From the NCBI RefSeq assembly GCF_013404075.1, contig NZ_JACBJQ010000009.1, positions 103,353 through 167,352 of the forward strand: a DNA stretch of 64,000 bases, read 5' to 3'. The notes under the pieces are model-generated. The model did not search any database, was not told the origin of the DNA, and saw only the letters and a program-made list of their open reading frames with translations. The DNA is from Mycolicibacterium vinylchloridicum (GTDB taxonomy: Bacteria > Actinomycetota > Actinomycetes > Mycobacteriales > Mycobacteriaceae). The position numbers and the translations under genes were made by a program. Positions 44,379 through 54,061 of the stretch are shown here, piece by piece (within the stretch, counting starts at the first letter, position 1; every line of letters starts with the position of its first letter).

Positions 44379-45575
44379 ATGGAACACGCTGGGCCACTGA
44401 GCGGTATCCGCGTTCTGGAGTTGTCGATCGCGTTGACCGGCCCATACATCGGTGCCCTCTTCGCCGATCAGGGTGCCGACGTCGTGAAAGTGGAGCGTCC
44501 CGATATCGGCGACATCATGCGGTGGATCGGCCCGAGCGTCAACGGGTTGAGTGCGGTCTTCCGGGTCTGCAACCGCGGCAAGCAGTCGATCGCCGTCGAT
44601 GTCCGCACCGACGCCGGCCGGGAGATCGCGCTCGAACTGGCTGCGCAGGCCGACGTCGTCATCCAGAATTTCCGTCCCGGCGTGGCACAGCGGCTTGGCC
44701 TCGGGTACGACGACGTCGTCGCGATCAACCCCGACGTCGTCTACCTGTCGCTCACCGGATTTGGCGAAGTCGGGCCGTACCGCGACCGCAGCGCCTACGA
44801 CACGGTGATCCAGGCCTACGGTGGTGTCGCGTCCAGCCAAGCCGCACCGGGTGTCGGGGAGCCGATATTCCTGCAGCAGGTGGTTGCCGACAAGGTCACC
44901 GCGCTGTATGCCAGCCAGGCGGTCACCGCTGCCCTGTTGGCGCGTGCCAATGGCCGTGGCGGACAGCATGTTCACGTCTCGATGGTGGACGCTGTCGTGT
45001 CGTTTCTGTGGGCCGACGCCACCGGCAACGAGGTACTGCTCGATTGTGATGGTTCACAGCCGTCGAGTTTCACCTCCGGCTTCAAGCCCTTCCGGTTCAT
45101 CGACGGCTGGGGTGTGGTGACTCCCATCTCGGATTCCGATTTCACCGGAATGTGCCGTGCACTGGAGGCTCCCGGATCGGACGATCCGCGGTTGGCAACC
45201 GCCGACCTCCGAAATCAGCACCGGCCGTTGATGGCTGAGGTGATGGCGTCCTGCTATGCGGGCGCCGAGAAACTGACCGTCGAAGAGGCCACGGCGCGCT
45301 TCGAGGCCGAGGATGTGCCCTTCGCCATGATCGTGCCGCCCAGCGAACTTCCCGACGACCCGCACGCGATCGAGATGGGGTTGTTCGTGGAAGCCGACGA
45401 TCCGGTGGTGGGACGCACCCGCATCCCGAGGCATCCCGCTCTGTTCGATTCCACGCCTGCTCAACTGGCCGGGCCCGCGCCGGCTTTGGGTCAGCACACC
45501 GCGGACGTGTTAGGTCAGCTGGGGCGTTCGCATCAGGAAGAGGAACTGCGGGAGGCGCGCATCATCGCGGGCTAG
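44379..45575 (+). CDS. CaiB/BaiF-family CoA transferase
   Basis: 398 residues of class III CoA transferase. The start G-I-R-V-L-E-L-S, V-V-K-V-E-R-P near residue 40, N-R-G-K-Q-S-I-A-V-D, and S-A-Y-D-T-V-I-Q-A with the probable catalytic Asp are visible. It moves CoA onto a carboxylic acid, which fits activation of an acid made by the upstream enzymes. ATG 44379 follows the amidohydrolase by 2 bp with GGAG upstream. Last gene of the operon; its end overlaps the convergent TetR gene by 4 bp. Confidence 0.93.
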   Translation: MEHAGPLSGIRVLELSIALTGPYIGALFADQGADVVKVERPDIGDIMRWIGPSVNGLSAVFRVCNRGKQSIAVDVRTDAGREIALELAAQADVVIQNFRPGVAQRLGLGYDDVVAINPDVVYLSLTGFGEVGPYRDRSAYDTVIQAYGGVASSQAAPGVGEPIFLQQVVADKVTALYASQAVTAALLARANGRGGQHVHVSMVDAVVSFLWADATGNEVLLDCDGSQPSSFTSGFKPFRFIDGWGVVTPISDSDFTGMCRALEAPGSDDPRLATADLRNQHRPLMAEVMASCYAGAEKLTVEEATARFEAEDVPFAMIVPPSELPDDPHAIEMGLFVEADDPVVGRTRIPRHPALFDSTPAQLAGPAPALGQHTADVLGQLGRSHQEEELREARIIAG

Positions 45576-46201
45576 TCGCGGCGGCCGTTCAACAGTCCGG
45601 CCGAGGCGAATTTCAGTCCGGCTCGCAGCTCGTCGAGGCTGATGGGGTCGTCGGATTCGATGTAGCGCATGGTCGTTGCCACGGCCATGTTGAAGAACAA
45701 CCACGCCAACGCGCTGGTGCTCAGCTCGTCGCGGTACTGACTTCGGTAGTGGGTCATGTGCAGTCGTGTCATCGCCAGCAGAGTGGCATTGAGTCCGGAG
45801 ACGTTCTCGAAGGTGCGGACGTGCTCGGGGTGTTCGGCGATGTAGCGGATCAACCGGCGGTTCGCGATGGTGAAGTCGATGAGCATGTCGATCGACGACT
45901 CCATCGCGGACTCTGGGCGCTCCAACGTGTTGGCCCGCAGCATCTCCTCGATCGCCGGCGCCTGCTCGGCAGCCAGCAGTTCGATCGCGGCGTTGATCAT
46001 CTGGTCTTTGTTCGCGAAGTATTGATAGATCGACCCCTTGCTGATGCCGGCTTTGTCCGCGATCAGGTTCGTGGTGATCTCCTCTGGCGCGTGCTTGCGC
46101 AGCAATGACGCCGTCGTTGAGACAATTTTTGCGACCATCTCGCGGGAGCGTTCCTGCTGTGGCGCCTTCCGGCGCTCTGACCTGGGCTTAGCAGTACTCA
46201 C
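45572..46201 (-). CDS. TetR-family transcriptional regulator
   Basis: 209 residues. The N-terminal helix-turn-helix shows T-N-L-I-A-D-K-A-G-I-S-K-G-S-I-Y-Q-Y-F with K-D-Q-M (about 42-66), and the rest is the all-helical ligand-binding domain. GTG start at 46201. It is divergent from the MpaB-type oxygenase gene; the 76-bp spacer holds the perfect palindrome ACCTGAC-A-GTCAGGT. It probably represses that gene and itself. It is convergent with the CoA transferase. Confidence 0.92.
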   Translation of the reverse strand: MSTAKPRSERRKAPQQERSREMVAKIVSTTASLLRKHAPEEITTNLIADKAGISKGSIYQYFANKDQMINAAIELLAAEQAPAIEEMLRANTLERPESAMESSIDMLIDFTIANRRLIRYIAEHPEHVRTFENVSGLNATLLAMTRLHMTHYRSQYRDELSTSALAWLFFNMAVATTMRYIESDDPISLDELRAGLKFASAGLLNGRRD

Positions 46202-46229
46202 GACTAGCTCCTGACGCGACTTGAATGCG

Positions 46230-46244
46230 ACCTGACAGTCAGGT
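46230..46244. promoter_or_regulatory. TetR operator, perfect 7-1-7 palindrome
   Basis: ACCTGAC (46230-46236), one central A, and GTCAGGT (46238-46244) form a perfect palindrome midway between the TetR gene and the divergent oxygenase gene. Its size, symmetry and place fit an autoregulatory TetR site. Confidence 0.75.
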
Positions 46245-46277
46245 TAGCGTCTGGCCAGTCGATAGGGAGGGTCACAC

Positions 46278-47216
46278 ATGACCGCCACACCGGATGTCGA
46301 TATCCGACCATTCACCGAAGACACTGGACCGATCGAACTCGTTCCGCCGGATTCGCTGACCGCCGAGCACACCGGACACTGGACGTTTCTCATCCTCGAG
46401 GGCGCGGCGTTCATGATGCAGGCCATGCACCCGGTCATCGCGGAGGTCACCGGCAGGTACTCCGCGGCGTTCCACGGCGACCCGGGTGGCCGTGCGATTC
46501 GCTCTGTCGACTCCGTCCTGCGCTGGACGTACGGCGGCGCCGAAGCCGCCGCCGAGGGCGATCGCGTGCGTGACCTCCACAAGCCGATCACGATGAAAAG
46601 CGCCGAAACCGGCAGGCAGATCAGCGCTTTGAATCCGGAGGCCTATCAATGGGTCATCGCCACCGGCTACATCGTCAACGCTCGAGCGGGACGGCTGATG
46701 ATCGGCCGTGAGTTCACCGACGCCGAAAAGGACGAGCTGCTTCGTGACAATCGCCGGTTGGCTCGACTGCTCCACGTACCGATGCGCGGTTACCCCGAGA
46801 CTCAGCAGGAGATGGCCGATTACTACGAGGCGATGATCGACACCCTGCAGGGCACACCGCAGGCGCTGTCGTTGATCCACGATCTGCAGACCGGCAAGGT
46901 CGAGGTGCCACCGTCCACGCCCAGGCCGGTGGCGTCCTTGATCGGGACCGCGTTCAAGCCCGCCCTTCGGTTGAACTATCTGTCGATCGTCGGACTGCTG
47001 GATCCACGGCTTCGGGACAAGCTCGGTGTCACCTGGAGCGCGGCGGAGGACCGTCAGCTCACCCGCCGGTACGCGGCGATCCGGACCGCGTATCGCGTGC
47101 TCCCCGAGCGGCTGACCTACTTCCCGCTGGCCTATCACGCGCGTAAGCACCACAAGTGCCTGGAGAAGATGAAGCAGCGTCAGCAGAAGTCGTTCGCCTA
47201 CAACCTGCCGAAGTAG
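46278..47216 (+). CDS. MpaB-type oxygenase (DUF2236)
   Basis: 312 residues of the DUF2236/MpaB group, relatives of latex-clearing protein, many of which bind heme b and act as oxygenases. H-P-V-I-A-E-V-T-G near residue 50, the E-x-x-R-x-x-R-S-V-D style segment (G-R-A-I-R-S-V-D), and A-T-G-Y-I-V-N-A-R are family-like. The C-terminus is rich in basic and aromatic residues. Substrate unknown. GGGAGG lies upstream of the ATG at 46278. Under the adjacent TetR palindrome, and originally perhaps cotranscribed with the P450 gene now separated from it by an IS630-type element. Confidence 0.82.
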   Translation: MTATPDVDIRPFTEDTGPIELVPPDSLTAEHTGHWTFLILEGAAFMMQAMHPVIAEVTGRYSAAFHGDPGGRAIRSVDSVLRWTYGGAEAAAEGDRVRDLHKPITMKSAETGRQISALNPEAYQWVIATGYIVNARAGRLMIGREFTDAEKDELLRDNRRLARLLHVPMRGYPETQQEMADYYEAMIDTLQGTPQALSLIHDLQTGKVEVPPSTPRPVASLIGTAFKPALRLNYLSIVGLLDPRLRDKLGVTWSAAEDRQLTRRYAAIRTAYRVLPERLTYFPLAYHARKHHKCLEKMKQRQQKSFAYNLPK

Positions 47217-47330
47217 GCGATGGCTGTCGAATCGGATTCTGCGCCACCACGGTTCCGCGTCGTCCTGGCCGTCAAGTTGTCGGATTTTCTAATTCCGATT
47301 AGCCGTTGATTGTCGGCTGCCTAGACTCCG

Positions 47331-47359
47331 CTAGTGTCGTGCGTCATTAATTAGTTTAC
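47331..47359 (+). repeat. Left terminal inverted repeat of the IS630-type element
   Basis: 29 bp beginning CTAGTGTCG and ending GTTTAC. By my count it matches the reverse complement of 48411-48439 at 23 of 29 positions. The flanking TA at 47332-47333 is the likely duplicated target. Confidence 0.9.
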
Positions 47360-48436
47360 AGTATGGGATGATGGTGTATGCCGTCATCCGCACTGGAGAT
47401 CAGTCCTGAAGATCGTGTGACGTTGGAGTCGTGGACTCGATCCTCGACGGTGTCTGCCGGCCATGTCGAGCGGGCGCGGATCGTACTGGCTGTGGCCGAT
47501 GGCGCCGGTACTTCGGGTGCGGCACGGCAGGTAGGTGTGTCGCGGCCGACGGTGATCAAGTGGCGGGATCGGTTCGCCGCGTTCGGTATTGACGGACTTG
47601 CAGACGAGGCGCGCAGCGGGCGGCCCAAGACCGTCGATGACGCGGCGATCCTGGCGGCCACGCTGGAGCCACCACCGGAATCGTTGGCGGTCACGCACTG
47701 GTCGAGTCGGCTGCTGGGCCGCCACCTCGGTGTCGGGGATGCCACGGTGGCCCGGGCGTGGCGACGCTACGGGATCAGGCCCTGGCGCCGCGAGACGTTC
47801 AAGTTTTCCACCGATCCTGAATTGGAGGCCAAAGTTCGTGACGTGATCGGCTTGTATCTGAACCCGCCCGAGAAGGCGATCGTGTTGTGCGTGGACGAAA
47901 AGTCCCAGATTCAGGCCCTCAATCGGACCCAGCCGATCCTGCCGATGCGCCCGGGCCTGCCGGAGAAGGCCACCCATGACTATCAGCGCAACGGCACCGC
48001 CACCTTGTTCGCCGCGTTGGAGATCGCGACCGGAAAGGTGACCGACCGCTGCTATGAGCGGCACGGCAAGGCTGAGTTCTTGGACTTCCTCAAAGCGGTC
48101 GCACGGGCGTACCCACGACGGCGGTTGCATGTGGTGTGCGACAACTACCACACCCACAAGCACGTTGACATCAACGCGTGGTTGGCCAAGAATCCGCGGG
48201 TGACACTGCATTTCACCCCGACCTCGGGGTCATGGCTGAACCTGGTCGAGGTGTTCTTCTCGATCATCACCCGCCAGGCCATCCGCCGCGGTTCATTCAA
48301 CAGCGTCAAAGAACTCATCACAGCCATCGGTGCATTCATCGACGGCTGGAACCAACGCTGCCACCCGTTCGTGTGGACCAAGACCGCAGACGAAATCCTG
48401 CCTCACACCCGTAAACCAAATTCAGACGCGCGACAC
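47334..48436 (+). mobile_element. IS630-family insertion sequence, apparently complete
   Basis: About 1.1 kb bounded by TA dinucleotides (47332-47333 and 48437-48438), the target duplication typical of IS630/Tc1-mariner elements, with inverted terminal repeats just inside. It carries one intact DDE transposase gene, so it could be active. It lies between the MpaB-type oxygenase gene and a P450 gene. Confidence 0.92.
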
Positions 48437-48439
48437 TAG
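47378..48439 (+). CDS. IS630-family transposase
   Basis: 353 residues. N-terminal helix-turn-helix of the homeodomain type ([18 protein letters not shown], about 50-66) and a second DNA-binding region precede the DDE catalytic core: V-D-E-K-S-Q (first Asp), C-D-N-Y-H-T-H (second Asp), and [11 protein letters not shown] (Glu), with 35 residues between the second Asp and the Glu by my count. The open frame is uninterrupted. The stop codon TAG (48437-48439) lies outside the element proper: its T and A come from the duplicated target site. Confidence 0.95.
   Translation: MPSSALEISPEDRVTLESWTRSSTVSAGHVERARIVLAVADGAGTSGAARQVGVSRPTVIKWRDRFAAFGIDGLADEARSGRPKTVDDAAILAATLEPPPESLAVTHWSSRLLGRHLGVGDATVARAWRRYGIRPWRRETFKFSTDPELEAKVRDVIGLYLNPPEKAIVLCVDEKSQIQALNRTQPILPMRPGLPEKATHDYQRNGTATLFAALEIATGKVTDRCYERHGKAEFLDFLKAVARAYPRRRLHVVCDNYHTHKHVDINAWLAKNPRVTLHFTPTSGSWLNLVEVFFSIITRQAIRRGSFNSVKELITAIGAFIDGWNQRCHPFVWTKTADEILPHTRKPNSDARH
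48411..48439 (-). repeat. Right terminal inverted repeat of the IS630-type element
   Basis: 29 bp from GTAAAC to CGACACTAG, overlapping the 3' end of the transposase gene. It is the partner of 47331-47359. Confidence 0.9.
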
Positions 48440-49779
48440 TGCCGATTCGATCCCAGCTCGAGTTTGTCAAAACGTTCGCTCCGACGATGCTTGCCGCTTT
48501 GTCCGCTGACACGGCGCACATGATCGCCCGGCGGGTCCGCCGCACACCGATTCCCGCCGGTGTCGCGATCACCGATTTCGACCCGCTCGATCGGGAGATG
48601 GCCGCCGATCCCTACCGCTATTACCGGGCGCTCCTGGCCGGACCACCGGTTCACTTCAACCAAAGTCGCGACATCTACATCCTCAGCCGCTACGAGGACG
48701 TGCGGGCCGGGGCCCGGGCTTCTGAGATCTTGTCCAGCGCCGACGGCATCGCCCACAGCCGGATGCGCGCGGACAACCTTCTGACGGTGGATCCGCCCGG
48801 GCATACCGCGATGCGCAAGCGGGCCCAGCCTGCGTTCACCCGCGGAGCGTTGCAGTCCTGGCAAGCGGTGATCGAGAGGTTGTGCCAGGAGCACACGGCT
48901 GCTCTCTTCAGCGGTCAATCGGTGGACGTCGTCAAGACGCTCGCTGAGCCGTTGCCCACGGCAATCATTGCCCACCTGCTCGGCATTGCCGATGACGATT
49001 TGGCCGCGTTCAAAGAATGGTCCAACGAAACCGTTCGGTTGGCGTCAGCGAATGTGTCGCTGTCCGGGTTACGGCAGGCCGGGGCCGGCATGCGCGCGGT
49101 CGGACGCTTTCACGAGTATTTCAGCCGAAAGCTCAAGCGCGGTGAGTTGCTCAACGAGGACACGGTTTTGGGAAGACTGGTGGCCAACTCCCACGTCGGC
49201 CAGCTCAGTAGCGACGAGCTGTTCTTCTTCTGCATGCTGTTGTTGCTTGCCGGCAACGAGACCACCACCAACATGCTGGGCACCCTGTTTCTCACGCTCT
49301 CGGCCAATCCCGACCAACTGCGACTGCTGCAGGCTCAGCCCGAACTCGTTCCCAGCGCCATCGAGGAGCAGCTGCGCTTTTACTCACCGATCCAAGGTCT
49401 GTACCGCACCGCGCGCTCCGACTACGACGTGGGCAATGCGACGATCCCCGCTGGGTCGCGGGTGTTGCTGCTGTGGGGGGCAGCCAACCGCGACCCGCGC
49501 CAGTTCGACGATCCTGATCAGTTCCGCGTCGACCGCAACCCCACCGGACACCTGGCGTTCGGGTCTGGCGTCCACCTCTGCCTGGGTGCTCACCTGGCCC
49601 GGTTGGAGGGCCACACGGTGCTTCGGGAAATCGTCGATCACGTCGATGGCATTGAGATTCTCGGCGAACCTCGCTGGCGGACGAACCCGACGCTTCGAGG
49701 ACTCGAAAAGCTGAACGTCCGATTGACGCGCCGCCACACAGCCGCCCAGACGGCGTCGTTGGCGGACGCTCCGGTATGA
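48439..49779 (+). CDS. Cytochrome P450
   Basis: 446 residues if the GTG at 48439 is the start, 430 if the ATG at 48487 is. The I-helix oxygen-binding motif is A-G-N-E-T-T-T-N, the E-x-x-R motif appears as E-E-Q-L-R, and the heme loop [10 protein letters not shown] contains the axial Cys (about residue 381). It is a soluble bacterial P450 of unknown substrate, a typical mycobacterial monooxygenase. Its 5' end abuts the IS630-type element directly (the GTG shares the G of the transposase TAG). The original promoter or N-terminus may therefore have been displaced. No Shine-Dalgarno sequence precedes either start, and no ferredoxin gene is adjacent. Confidence 0.9.
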   Translation: MPIRSQLEFVKTFAPTMLAALSADTAHMIARRVRRTPIPAGVAITDFDPLDREMAADPYRYYRALLAGPPVHFNQSRDIYILSRYEDVRAGARASEILSSADGIAHSRMRADNLLTVDPPGHTAMRKRAQPAFTRGALQSWQAVIERLCQEHTAALFSGQSVDVVKTLAEPLPTAIIAHLLGIADDDLAAFKEWSNETVRLASANVSLSGLRQAGAGMRAVGRFHEYFSRKLKRGELLNEDTVLGRLVANSHVGQLSSDELFFFCMLLLLAGNETTTNMLGTLFLTLSANPDQLRLLQAQPELVPSAIEEQLRFYSPIQGLYRTARSDYDVGNATIPAGSRVLLLWGAANRDPRQFDDPDQFRVDRNPTGHLAFGSGVHLCLGAHLARLEGHTVLREIVDHVDGIEILGEPRWRTNPTLRGLEKLNVRLTRRHTAAQTASLADAPV

Positions 49780-49839
49780 GCATCGTGGCAAGCCGGTAAC
49801 AGCAGTGAGATGCTCCGCTTCGGGGGAGAATCCGTTGGT

Positions 49840-50418
49840 ATGTCTCCCTCGACACCCGTGGCCGATGCCGCACTGGCAGTGGCCACCCGGTTCTACACGC
49901 CGGCGTTGTTCAACCACTGCGCGCGTTCGTATCTGTGGGGCGTGAATTACGCTGCCGCACAGGGTATTATCTACGACGACGAGCTCTACTTCGTCTCGGC
50001 GATGCTGCACGACATTGCGCTGACCGATCCGTTCGACAGCCACCGGGTGGACTTCGAAGAAGCTGGCGGTGACCTGGCCTGGGTGTTCGGGGTGGCCGCC
50101 GGGTGGCCGACGGAACGGGCGGCGCGGGCCGAGGAGATCATCGTGCTGCACATGCGCGATGACGTCCCCGCCGGCGTCGATCCCGAGTCGCATCTCCTAC
50201 AGGTAGCCACCGCTTGGGACGTCGCCGGACGACGACCGGAGGCGTTCTCGTCGGAGGCCCGCGCGGAGGTGCTCGCCAGTTATCCCCGGCTGGGATTCGG
50301 CGAAGAATTCTTGGCCTGCTTCGAAGATCAAGCGCGGCGCAAGCCGAAAGGAACTGCGGCAGCCGCCGTCGCGAGCGGCGGTGCCGCACGAATTTGGGCG
50401 AACCCGCTTGACGGGTAG
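49840..50418 (+). CDS. HD-domain protein, cyanamide hydratase-like
   Basis: 192 residues from the ATG at 49840, chosen because GGGGGAGAA lies about 10 bp upstream; the ATG at 49810 would add 10 residues. N-H-C-A-R-S-Y-L-W, A-M-L-H-D-I-A-L-T-D (the HD pair) and V-L-H-M-R-D-D-V-P correspond to the metal-binding His/Asp positions of HD phosphohydrolase-fold proteins; the pattern resembles the cyanamide hydratase subgroup. Reaction unknown. It follows the P450 gene by 60 bp on the same strand. Confidence 0.82.
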   Translation: MSPSTPVADAALAVATRFYTPALFNHCARSYLWGVNYAAAQGIIYDDELYFVSAMLHDIALTDPFDSHRVDFEEAGGDLAWVFGVAAGWPTERAARAEEIIVLHMRDDVPAGVDPESHLLQVATAWDVAGRRPEAFSSEARAEVLASYPRLGFGEEFLACFEDQARRKPKGTAAAAVASGGAARIWANPLDG

Positions 50419-50453
50419 GAATACGCGACGACAGTCCGCCCGTTGGAGACAAC

Positions 50454-50819
50454 GTGACTGAGCGAATCATCGAACTTCTACAGCGAAACCTTCAAGAAGT
50501 ATTCGGCGAAGGTGACGCAACACGGCGGCGTGCAGCCATCGAGGAGTTCTACACCGACGACTGTGTCGTGCACACCCCCGACGGAGTGTTGGTCGGCCGC
50601 GACGCCGTCGATAACTTCGCCGGTGAATTGCGCGCGACCCATCCGGATTTCGTCTACACAGACCGGGGCGAGCCCGCGGTTCTCCACGATGCCGGGCTTC
50701 TGGCGTGGGGCTCAGGCCCGAAGGGCGAAGCGGCGGCGTACACCGGACTGGACCTCATCCATGTCCGCGACGACAAGATTGCCGTCCTGTACGTCTTTCT
50801 CAATCCCCAATTGTCCTAG
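50454..50819 (+). CDS. SnoaL/NTF2-like protein
   Basis: 121 residues with the alpha+beta cone pattern: an N-terminal helix, E-F-Y-T-D-D-C-V-V-H-T-P-D-G (first strand and ligand pocket), G-R-D-A-V-D-N-F, and the closing strands D-L-I-H-V-R-D-D-K-I-A-V-L-Y-V-F. Such proteins act as small isomerases, cyclases or ligand binders. GTG start at 50454, 35 bp after the HD gene. It is convergent with the MmyB-like regulator gene. Confidence 0.85.
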   Translation: MTERIIELLQRNLQEVFGEGDATRRRAAIEEFYTDDCVVHTPDGVLVGRDAVDNFAGELRATHPDFVYTDRGEPAVLHDAGLLAWGSGPKGEAAAYTGLDLIHVRDDKIAVLYVFLNPQLS

Positions 50820-50836
50820 GGTCGCGAGTATTGCCG

Positions 50837-51727
50837 TCAGCGCGTCGGAGTCGCTCGCTCCGACGGCAGGTTGTCCTGGCTGACTGCCCATGAGGCGAGC
50901 AGCTTGAGCCCGTCGGCGGTGGGGGTGCCCGCGGCGGCGGTATAGATGTTGAGCTGTAGGCCGGGCTCGGACGGCAATTCCATGGCCTCGAAGTCCAGGT
51001 CCAGTTGTCCGACCACCGGGTGGCGCAGCCGCTTGCGGCCCGACCGGTGGAACCGGACGTCCTGTGATGCCCAATGTTGGCGGAAAAGCTCACTGCGCGT
51101 GGATAGTTCGCCCACCAGGGAGATGAGGTCCTCGTCGTGCGGATTGCGGCCTGCTTCCATGCGCAGCATCGCTGCCGCATCGCGAACAACCTGGTCGTAG
51201 TCGACGAAGAATTCTCGGGCTGCGGGATTGAGGTAGACGAAACGGGTGGTGTTGGCCGGTCGGCGCGGATGGGCCAGCACGGGGGCGTACAGCGCGCGGG
51301 CCAACTGATTCATCGCGAGCACGTCGTGACGGCCATTGCGAATCCACGCGGGCGCGTCGGTGATGGCATCGAGGACCTGCTGCAGTACGGGACGCACGGT
51401 CGCGGCCACCTTGGGTTTGCGCCGCCGGCCTGTCGGACCGGATTCGCGAGCGAGCGCGAACAGGTGTTCGCGTTCGGCATCGTCAAGTTGCAATGCCGAG
51501 GCCAACGAATCGAGAACAGTGTCCGATGCCCCGGACAGATTGCCGCGCTCCATCCGGATGTAGTAGTCGATCGAGATCCCGGCGAGCAGTGCGACCTCCT
51601 CGCGCCGCAACCCTTTGACCCGGCGGTTCCCGCCGTAGGCCGGCAATCCGGCCTGCTCGGGGCTGATGCGGGCACGACGCGAGCTCAAGAACTCGCGCAC
51701 CTCGCGGCGCATGTCGATCGTGCCCAT
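50837..51727 (-). CDS. XRE-family regulator with MmyB-like ligand-binding domain
   Basis: 296 residues. R-R-E-V-A-L-L-A-G-I-S-I-D-Y-Y-I-R-M-E-R-G is the HTH of this actinobacterial group (about 40-62), followed by the MmyB/MLTR-like ligand domain with N-x-L-A-R-A-L-Y, F-V-Y-L-N-P-A-A-R-E-F-F and H-P-V-V-G-Q-L-D-L-D-F-E. Genes of this type usually stand divergent from short-chain or aldo/keto reductase genes and control them. Here the divergent operon holds a zinc alcohol dehydrogenase and an aldo/keto reductase, 102 bp away. Confidence 0.9.
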   Translation of the reverse strand: MGTIDMRREVREFLSSRRARISPEQAGLPAYGGNRRVKGLRREEVALLAGISIDYYIRMERGNLSGASDTVLDSLASALQLDDAEREHLFALARESGPTGRRRKPKVAATVRPVLQQVLDAITDAPAWIRNGRHDVLAMNQLARALYAPVLAHPRRPANTTRFVYLNPAAREFFVDYDQVVRDAAAMLRMEAGRNPHDEDLISLVGELSTRSELFRQHWASQDVRFHRSGRKRLRHPVVGQLDLDFEAMELPSEPGLQLNIYTAAAGTPTADGLKLLASWAVSQDNLPSERATPTR

Positions 51728-51816
51728 CGCTTCACGGTAGATCCGTTCGGCCGCGACTGGGGGGCACTGCCGATACCCCGAACGGCCGACCCTGCCCGGA
51801 GCACAGGCAGGCGACC

Positions 51817-51822
51817 TAGGGT
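51817..51822 (+). promoter_or_regulatory. -10 box of the zinc dehydrogenase gene, probably leaderless
   Basis: TAGGGT fits TANNNT and ends 7 bp before the ATG at 51830. No Shine-Dalgarno sequence is present, so transcription probably begins at or beside the start codon. Confidence 0.5.
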
Positions 51823-51829
51823 CGAAACC

Positions 51830-52864
51830 ATGCGAGCAACCGTCATGTACGAAGCTGGCGACGTGCGCGTCGAGAACGTGCCTGACCCCGTCCTCAAGGA
51901 TCCCACCGATGCGATCGTGCGAATCACCCGTGCGTGCATCTGCGGCAGCGATTTATGGCCGTATGCGTCCATGCCGCACAAAGACGGCGGACGCCGGATG
52001 GGTCATGAGTTCATCGGCATCGTGGAGGACGTCGGCGCCGACGTTCTTGGCTTGAAGCGCGGGGATCTGGTTGTCGCTCCGTTCGTCTGGGCGGACAACA
52101 CCTGCGACTTCTGTCTGGAAGGCCTGCAGACGTCCTGCCGCCACGGCGGGGGGTGGGGTGCGCGCGGCGTCGATGCCGGTCAGGGCGAAGCCGTCCGAGT
52201 GCCGCAGGCGCAGGGCACGCTGGTGAAGCTTCCGGTCGCGGCGGATTCGGCGCTGATGCCGTCGCTATTGACGTTGTCCGACGTATTGTGCACCGGGCAC
52301 CACGGCGCGGTGACCGCTCGGGTACGGCCGGGGTCGTCGGTCACCGTCATCGGTGACGGCGCGGTCGGGTTGTGCGCAGTGCTGGCCGCCAAGCGCCTTG
52401 GCGCCGAGCGGATCATCCTCAACGGTCGCCACACGGACCGCACCGACCTGGGGCGTGACTTCGGCGCAACCGATGTCGTGGCCGAGCGTGGTGACGAAGC
52501 CGTGGCGAAGATCCGCGAACTCACCGGTGGGGACGGAACACACGCCGTCATCGAATGCGTCGGCACCGAGCAATCGCTTGTCAGCGCTGTGGGCGCTGTC
52601 CGCGACGGCGGATTTGTCAGCAGGCTTGGAGTATCTCAATATCGGCAAGTGCCAATGGGATTCGACACGATGATGCGTAACATCACCCTCACCGGCGGAG
52701 CCGCGCCTGCACGCGCCTACATCGAGGAGCTCATGCCCGACATCCTCGACGGCGCCATCGAACCCGGCCGGGTCTTCGACCGCGTCATCAGCCTTGACCA
52801 GACACCTGACGGCTACCGCGCGATGGCCGACCGCCGAGCGCTGAAAGTCCTTATCCAGCCCTAG
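51830..52864 (+). CDS. Zinc-dependent alcohol dehydrogenase-like oxidoreductase
   Basis: 344 residues. Catalytic zinc ligands appear in C-I-C-G-S-D and M-G-H-E-F-I-G, and the cofactor loop is G-D-G-A-V-G-L-C-A-V. The structural zinc site is incomplete: C-D-F-C and a later Cys are seen, but the first of the usual four Cys is replaced (A-D-N at that place), so the zinc may be missing or differently held. It resembles the threonine-dehydrogenase-like/AdhC branch. ATG 51830 follows a -10 box directly. The aldo/keto reductase gene follows by 18 bp; both are probably under the divergent MmyB-like regulator. Confidence 0.9.
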   Translation: MRATVMYEAGDVRVENVPDPVLKDPTDAIVRITRACICGSDLWPYASMPHKDGGRRMGHEFIGIVEDVGADVLGLKRGDLVVAPFVWADNTCDFCLEGLQTSCRHGGGWGARGVDAGQGEAVRVPQAQGTLVKLPVAADSALMPSLLTLSDVLCTGHHGAVTARVRPGSSVTVIGDGAVGLCAVLAAKRLGAERIILNGRHTDRTDLGRDFGATDVVAERGDEAVAKIRELTGGDGTHAVIECVGTEQSLVSAVGAVRDGGFVSRLGVSQYRQVPMGFDTMMRNITLTGGAAPARAYIEELMPDILDGAIEPGRVFDRVISLDQTPDGYRAMADRRALKVLIQP

Positions 52865-53870
<1,006 letters not shown>

Positions 53871-53890
53871 CCGACGACCACACCCCTGAA

Positions 53891-53906
53891 CGAGTAGTCG
53901 ACTACG
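53891..53906 (+). promoter_or_regulatory. Palindrome GTAGTCGACTAC upstream of metallopeptidase 1
   Basis: The perfect 12-bp palindrome at 53894-53905 lies in the 16-nt context CGAGTAGTCGACTACG. The identical 16 nt occur at 57764-57779 before the paralogous gene. Here it is about 150 bp before the start codon. Probably a transcription-factor site shared by the pair. Confidence 0.65.
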
Positions 53907-54044
53907 CGTTTCTGGCCGATTGTCATCGGCCGGGGACGTAATGATGGTGACACCGCCGACAATTTGCTACCGTCGCGCGAAGCGTTCATTCAGTCAGCGC
54001 AAAGGCTTGTGATAGCGGCCTGGCACGGTGCTAGACCATGCGAA

Positions 54045-54061
54045 ACGGGGGTTTCGGTGTC
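54045..54061 (+). promoter_or_regulatory. Conserved leader and ribosome-binding segment of metallopeptidase 1
   Basis: ACGGGGGTTTCGGTGTC is identical to 57862-57878 before the paralogue. It contains the Shine-Dalgarno-like GGGGG 5 bp before the GTG start and fixes the start codon choice in both genes. Confidence 0.7.

Noticed and set aside
47220..47309. 29-codon open frame between the MpaB-type gene and the IS630-type element
   Set aside because: Too short and without support. I considered whether it was the displaced start of the P450 gene, but the sequence does not look like a P450 N-terminus.
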